Origin: Pelomonas caseinilytica
Lineage (GTDB): Bacteria; Pseudomonadota; Gammaproteobacteria; Burkholderiales; Burkholderiaceae_C
Length of the DNA: 64,000 bases
Direction: 5' to 3'
Assembly (NCBI RefSeq): GCF_021353235.1
Contig: NZ_JAJTWT010000010.1
Location: 124,001-188,000 of the forward strand
Shown: one piece after another, positions 60,015 through 64,000 of the stretch
How positions within the stretch are numbered: the first letter of the stretch is position 1
Layout: each line of letters begins with the position of its first letter
Made by a program: the position numbers and the translations under genes
Notes under the pieces: generated by a model
Told to the model about the DNA's origin: nothing
The model's input: the letters and a program-made list of their open reading frames with translations, nothing else
The model's database searches: none

Positions 60015-60061
60015 CGCCGCTCCACCCCATTCCGACGACAAGAAATCCCGAGGACCCCACC

Positions 60062-61402
60062 ATGTTCATTCCCGCCCTGCCCGCCGCCCGCCACCCGTCG
60101 CGCGCCTGCGCCGCCCTGCTGGCCCTGGCCAGCGCCGCGGCTGGCGCAGACACGCTCAGCGAGATCTACCTGCAGGCGCGCGCCAACGACCCCATCTTCG
60201 GCGCCGCCACGGCCACGGCCGCGGCGGGCCGCGAGAAGGAGTTCCAGGCACGCGCCGGGCTGCTGCCCACGGTGACCGCCAGCGCCACCATCCAGCGCGA
60301 CCTGGAGCACTCCAACTACATCGACGGCAAGCGCCGCATCTACAGCAACCGGCCGTGGAACGTGACGCTCAACCAGCCCCTCTTCCGCCTGGCCAACATG
60401 CGCGGCTACGAGCAGGGCGTGCTGCAGTCGCAGCTGGCCGACCAGCAACTGCGCCTGGCCGAGCAGGACCTGCTGCTGCGCGTGGCCAAGGCCTATTTCG
60501 ACGTGCTGCAGGCCCAGGACGCCCTGGCCGCCATGACGGCCCAGCGCGACGCCTTCGCCCAGCAGCTGGCCCAGTCCAAGCGCAGCTTCGACGTCGGCCT
60601 GTCCAGCATCACCGACCTGAACGAGGCCCAGGCCCGCAACGACCTCGGCGTGGCCCAGGAGATCGGGGCGCGCAACGACCTGGAGGTCAAGCGCCGCACG
60701 CTCGAGAAGCTCATCGGCCGCGAGCTGCCGCCTCTCGCCACCGTCGCCCCCGAGGCCGGCGTCAACGTGCTGACCGCGGAACAGGCCGAACGCCTGGTGG
60801 AGCGCGCCCCGAGCGACTCGTTGCAGGTGGCCGCGGGCGAGACCGCCGAGCAGGTCGCCAAGCTGGAAATCGACCGCCAGCACGCCTCGCGCGCGCCCAC
60901 CATCGACCTCGTGCTCAACGCCAACGAGCGCAATTCGACGGCCTACGTCTCGCCCGGCAACTCGCGCAACTACACGGCGGGGCTGGAGATCCAGATCCCG
61001 GTCTTCCAGGGCGGCGCCGTCGACTCGCGCACCCGCGAAGCCGTGGCCAACCTCGAGCGCACCCGCCAGGAGCTGCTCAACGCCCGGGCGCAGGCCCGGC
61101 TCGACGCCCGCCAGGCCTACCTCGGCGTGCAGTCGGGCTCGGCCCTGTACACCTCGCTGCGCCAGGCTCTGGTCTCGGGCGAGACCCAGGTCAAGTCGAC
61201 GACTCGGGGGCTGGAGGTCGGCACGCGCACGCGGGTGGACGTGCTCAATGCCGAGCAGCAGCTCTTCGCCACTCGCAAGGACCTGGCCGCCGCCCGCTAC
61301 CAGACGCTGATGGCCGGCCTGCAGCTCAAGGCCGCCGCCGGCGCGCTGAGTGAAGAGGACTTCCGCGGCCTGGACGCCCTCATGGTGAACCCCAAGCCCT
61401 GA
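60062..61402 (+). CDS. TolC-family outer-membrane efflux/secretion channel
   Basis: This 446-residue protein forms the outer-membrane exit duct of tripartite export systems. GAGGA at 60050-60054 gives a good start at 60062, and a signal peptide ends near AAAGA. The mature part begins DTLSEIYLQARANDPIFGAA, as in TolC/CyaE type channels. It contains two OEP repeats with the helix motifs QAQDALAAMTAQRD, DVGLSSITDLNEAQAR, EVGTRTRVDVLNAEQQLF and RYQTLMAGLQLKAAAG; the VGxxxxTDxxxAQ pattern is diagnostic. It begins 47 bases after the giant gene, with no terminator or promoter evident between them, so both are probably co-transcribed. That placement suggests it is dedicated to exporting the giant protein. 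Confidence 0.95.
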   Translation: MFIPALPAARHPSRACAALLALASAAAGADTLSEIYLQARANDPIFGAATATAAAGREKEFQARAGLLPTVTASATIQRDLEHSNYIDGKRRIYSNRPWNVTLNQPLFRLANMRGYEQGVLQSQLADQQLRLAEQDLLLRVAKAYFDVLQAQDALAAMTAQRDAFAQQLAQSKRSFDVGLSSITDLNEAQARNDLGVAQEIGARNDLEVKRRTLEKLIGRELPPLATVAPEAGVNVLTAEQAERLVERAPSDSLQVAAGETAEQVAKLEIDRQHASRAPTIDLVLNANERNSTAYVSPGNSRNYTAGLEIQIPVFQGGAVDSRTREAVANLERTRQELLNARAQARLDARQAYLGVQSGSALYTSLRQALVSGETQVKSTTRGLEVGTRTRVDVLNAEQQLFATRKDLAAARYQTLMAGLQLKAAAGALSEEDFRGLDALMVNPKP

Positions 61403-61538
61403 CGCCTTCCTCGCGCGCCATCTCGGTTATCCAATCCGCGTTCGCGGCATTCCGCGACTCAACGAATGCGGAAATGGGTGTCACTTCCGCGCCCACCGGG
61501 CGAGCCGCTAACGTGCGGGTCGCCCTTTTGCTGATTCC
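61403..61538. promoter_or_regulatory. Intergenic region with GC-rich inverted repeats before the fusion-protein gene
   Basis: This 136-base gap contains CCGCG-TT-CGCGG, then TTCCGC and GCGGAA arms about 12 bases apart, and a further TTCCGC copy near 61489. The 9-mer CGGCATTCC (61445-61453) also occurs in the leader of the giant gene at 17491-17499. The gap could hold a separate promoter and operator for the downstream export genes. No clear -10/-35 or T-run is visible. Confidence 0.35.
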
Positions 61539-63419
61539 ATGTCCACGCTGACCTCCCCGACCGCCACCGAAGCCAGCCCCCCGGCCGGCGCGACGCTCCA
61601 GGCGCCCCCCGCGCCGGACACGCCGCTGGACGCCTGGCAGGCGCTGGCCCTCGCCCGCACCGGCGACCAGCTCGCCCAGGCCTGGCTGGGCGTGCTCTGC
61701 CATGCGCTGCTGCGGGCGCGTGCCGGCCTGGTGCTGATGGCCCAGCCCGACGGCGCCTTCGCGCCCGTGGCGGCCGTGCCGCCTGGCAAGGAGCTGGGCC
61801 ACCTGGCCGAGGTCGCCACCGAGGCGCTGCGCCAGCGCGCCGGCGTGCTGCGCCACAACGCCGCCGGCGAGGCCCTGCTGGCCTACCCGCTCAGCCAGGC
61901 TGACAGCCTCTCGGGCGTGATCGTCCTCGACCTGGGTCCGGCCGACGCGGCCGACGCCGAGCGCGCCCGCCAGCTGACCCACTGGGGCGCCGGCTGGCTG
62001 CTGGACCTGATGCGCCAGCTCGACCAGGCCCGCATCCACGCCGGCGCCCGCCAGGCGCGGGTGCTGCTGGACACCGTGCTGGCCCTGCAGAACGAGCCGG
62101 GCCTGCGCGAAGCCGGCATCGCCCTCGTCCACGCCGTGGGCCGCGAGTTCGGCTGCCACCAGGTGCAGCTGGCCCTGGCCGAAGGCCGGACGCTGCGCCG
62201 CCAGGCCGTCTCGCATGCCGCCGTGTCCGACGACCGCAGCCAGCAGGCCGCGCTGGCCCTGCAGGCCATGCACGAGGCCTTCGACCAGGAGCAGCGCCTG
62301 CTCTGGCCCGAGCCGCCGCCGGCAGAAGGCGAGGTGGCCGTGCGCATCACCGCCGGCCACGCCCGCTATGCCCACGAGGCCGGCGCCAAGGCCCTGTGCA
62401 GCCTGCCCCTGGTGGCCGGGCATCAGGCCGTCGGCGTGCTGCTGCTGGAACGCGACACGCCCTTCAGCACCGGCGAGGCCGAGCTGCTCGACGCCCTCGG
62501 TCCCGCCGTGGGGCCGCTGCTGGTGCTGCAGCGCGAGGCGGGCCAGGGCGCCGTGGCGCGGCTCGGCCGCTCCCTGCGCTCGGCCCTGGGCGCAGCCACC
62601 GACGGCTCGCGGCCGGCCCTCAAGCTGGGCCTCGCCGTGGCGGCCGTCGTGCTGCTGCTGCTCGCGGTGGTGCCGGTGCCGTATCACGTCAGCGCCTCGG
62701 CCCTCGTCGAGGGGGCCCAGCAGCGCGCCGCGGTCGCGCCCTTCGAGGGCTATGTGCGCGAGGCGCCGGCCCGCGCCGGCGACGCGGTCAAGACCGGCCA
62801 GCTGCTGGCCCGGCTGGAGGACAAGGACCTGCTGCTGGAGAAGACCCGCTGGGAGTCCGAGCTGGACGTGGCCCAGCGCAAGGAGCGCGAGGCCATGGCC
62901 CGCGGCAACCGCGTCGACCAGCGCCTGGCCGCCGCCCAGGCCAACCAGGCCCGCGCCCAGCTCGACCTGGCCACGTCCAAGCTGGAGCGGGTGGCCATCA
63001 CGGCGCCCTTCGACGGCATCGTGGTCAAGGGCGACCTGTCGCAGCAGCTCGGCTCGCCGGTCGAGCAGGGCAAGGTGCTGTTCGAGATCGCGCCCATGAA
63101 CGCCTGGCGCGTCATCCTGAAGGTCGACGAGCGCGACATCGCCGACGTGCGGCCGGGCGCCGGCGGCAGCCTGGTGCTGGCCAGCCTGCCGGGCCAGAGC
63201 TGGCCCTTCACGGTCAAGAAGATCACGCCGGTGTCGGTGCCCGAGGAGGGGCGCAACCAGTTCCGGGTCGAGGCCGAGCTGGCCGGCGCTGCGCCCAAGC
63301 TCAGCCCCAACATGGAGGGCGTGGGCAAGATCGACGCCGGCTCGGCCAGCCTGCTGTGGGCGTGGACGCACCCGCTGCTGGACTGGCTGCGCCTGGCCTG
63401 GTGGAAGCTGCTGCCGTGA
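61539..63419 (+). CDS. Membrane fusion (HlyD-type periplasmic adaptor) protein with N-terminal cytoplasmic GAF-like domains
   Basis: This 626-residue protein has an unusual layout. Residues about 30-180 and 190-335 look like two GAF-type domains (the second contains LCSLPLVAGHQAVGVLLLERD). A single membrane span follows at 361-384 (GLAVAAVVLLLLAVVPV). The periplasmic part has the lipoyl half-motifs VAPFEGYVREAPARAGDAVKTGQLL and VAITAPFDGIVVKGDLS. They flank a short helical hairpin (DLLLEKTRWES to ATSKLERV), and beta-barrel strands with WRVILKVDERDIADVRPG follow. The C-terminus is a Trp-rich hydrophobic tail. Ordinary HlyD/RND adaptors lack the cytoplasmic domains. It would link an inner-membrane component to the TolC channel, with GAF domains perhaps gating export in response to a ligand. 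The next gene starts 10 bases downstream. Confidence 0.87.
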   Translation: MSTLTSPTATEASPPAGATLQAPPAPDTPLDAWQALALARTGDQLAQAWLGVLCHALLRARAGLVLMAQPDGAFAPVAAVPPGKELGHLAEVATEALRQRAGVLRHNAAGEALLAYPLSQADSLSGVIVLDLGPADAADAERARQLTHWGAGWLLDLMRQLDQARIHAGARQARVLLDTVLALQNEPGLREAGIALVHAVGREFGCHQVQLALAEGRTLRRQAVSHAAVSDDRSQQAALALQAMHEAFDQEQRLLWPEPPPAEGEVAVRITAGHARYAHEAGAKALCSLPLVAGHQAVGVLLLERDTPFSTGEAELLDALGPAVGPLLVLQREAGQGAVARLGRSLRSALGAATDGSRPALKLGLAVAAVVLLLLAVVPVPYHVSASALVEGAQQRAAVAPFEGYVREAPARAGDAVKTGQLLARLEDKDLLLEKTRWESELDVAQRKEREAMARGNRVDQRLAAAQANQARAQLDLATSKLERVAITAPFDGIVVKGDLSQQLGSPVEQGKVLFEIAPMNAWRVILKVDERDIADVRPGAGGSLVLASLPGQSWPFTVKKITPVSVPEEGRNQFRVEAELAGAAPKLSPNMEGVGKIDAGSASLLWAWTHPLLDWLRLAWWKLLP

Positions 63420-63429
63420 GGGCCCGCCC

Positions 63430-64000
63430 GTGACCGCCCGCGCCTTGCTGGCCCCGTACTGGTACCGCGTCGCGGCCCTGCGCCCGCGGCTGCGCAGCCA
63501 TGTGCGCCTGCATCGCCACGAGTACCGCGGCGAGGTCTGGCATGTGTTCGAGGACCGCGCCAGCGGACGCCACCACCGCTTCAACGCCCAGGCCTGGCGC
63601 GTCATCGGCCTCTTCGACGGCCGGCGCAGCCTGGAGGAGATCTGGGCCCTGCTCTCGCACGAGGTGACGGACGAGACGCCCACGCAGGCCGACATCGTCA
63701 AGCTGCTGGGCCAGCTGCACGCGGCCGACCTGCTGCTGGCCGACGTGACGCCCGACACCGCCGAGCTGTTCGAGCGGCGCGGCAAGCACGAGCGCCGCCA
63801 GCGCCTGGGCCGCTTCGCCAACCCGATGTCGATGCGCTTCCCCCTCATCGACCCCGACCGCCTGCTGGCTCGCCTGGCCGCGGCGCTGCGCCCCGCCGGT
63901 GGCCGCTGGATGCTGCTGGCCTGGCTGGCCGTCGTGCTGCCGGCCGTGCTGATGCTGCCCTCGCATTGGCGCGAGCTGACGCACAACTTCAGCGACCAGT
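63430..64000 (+). CDS. Membrane protein with PqqD-like N-terminus, probably M50/HlyD-type export component, 3'-truncated by window
   Basis: A GTG start at 63430 lies 10 bases after the fusion-protein stop, and 190 codons are visible before the window ends. Residues about 15-105 resemble a PqqD-like winged-helix domain. It opens HVRLHRHEYRGEVWHVFEDRASGRHHRFN, continues AWRVIGLFDGRRSLEEIW, and closes with ADIVKLLGQLHAADLLLAD. A basic stretch (RRGKHERRQRLGRF) and the first membrane span (WMLLAWLAVVLPAVLML) follow. In related clusters I know, such proteins continue into a site-2-protease-like (M50) membrane domain and sometimes a second HlyD part. That continuation is not visible here and is inference. 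PqqD domains bind peptides in RiPP systems, so a substrate-recognition role in export is plausible. Confidence 0.7.
   Translation, partial: MTARALLAPYWYRVAALRPRLRSHVRLHRHEYRGEVWHVFEDRASGRHHRFNAQAWRVIGLFDGRRSLEEIWALLSHEVTDETPTQADIVKLLGQLHAADLLLADVTPDTAELFERRGKHERRQRLGRFANPMSMRFPLIDPDRLLARLAAALRPAGGRWMLLAWLAVVLPAVLMLPSHWRELTHNFSDQ

Noticed and set aside
17718-60014. RTX nonapeptide repeats expected for a type I secretion substrate
   Set aside because: I looked for GGxGxDxUx arrays and found none; acidic DxDGD loops belong to Ig/cadherin-like and dockerin-like domains.
35409-60041. 24.6-kb open frame on the minus strand
   Set aside because: Same register effect; the translation mirrors the YD repeats and has no recognisable protein features, start context or neighbours.

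Overview
The window is strongly GC-rich, and almost every codon ends in G or C. Genes are tightly packed and all lie on the + strand. Together with the gene families present, this suggests a free-living, polysaccharide-degrading proteobacterium, perhaps of the Burkholderiales or Xanthomonadales. There is no rRNA or other taxonomic marker here, so this is inference. I see no tRNA, rRNA, CRISPR array, insertion sequence or replication origin.

Region 1 (3-14081) is a carbohydrate-utilisation cluster. In order it holds the 3' part of a GH31 alpha-xylosidase/alpha-glucosidase with an inserted PA14 domain, a sialate-O-acetylesterase-like (CE20-type) esterase with an inserted beta-sandwich, a GH27 alpha-galactosidase, an alginate-lyase-family lipoprotein with FN3 and LamG domains, a DUF418 membrane protein, and two different GH2 enzymes. 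Most carry signal peptides, and two junctions are ATGA overlaps. GH31, the acetylesterase and GH2 are the activities needed to strip acetyl, xylosyl and galactosyl groups from a branched hemicellulose such as xyloglucan. GH27 and the lyase-like protein point to galactose- or uronate-containing glycans as well. A near-perfect palindrome plus a second half-palindrome, 30 bp apart, precede the lyase-like gene and look like a GntR/FadR-type operator. No such regulator is encoded in the window.

Region 2 (14208-17440) appears to be one operon. Two tandem paralogous small exported proteins precede a LytS-type histidine kinase and a LytTR response regulator, which overlap by ATGA.

Region 3 (17718-64000) is dominated by one uninterrupted 42.3-kb gene for a protein of about 14,098 residues. 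It has a LEPR-XLL-like N-terminal motif and no Sec signal peptide. Next come PPC-like and LamG modules, 17 CARDB-like repeats, about nine He_PIG/cadherin-like repeats, beta-propellers, a dockerin-like segment, roughly 100 RHS/YD repeats closed by an RHS core, a metzincin-like zinc-protease domain, four tandem-95-type Ig repeats and a basic tail. Directly downstream lie a TolC-family outer-membrane protein, a membrane fusion protein with cytoplasmic GAF-like domains, and the start of a membrane protein with a PqqD-like N-terminus. The likeliest reading is a giant surface or secreted RHS-adhesin with a dedicated export apparatus. No ABC ATPase is visible before the window ends. The LytSR pair just upstream may control it, but nothing in the sequence proves that.
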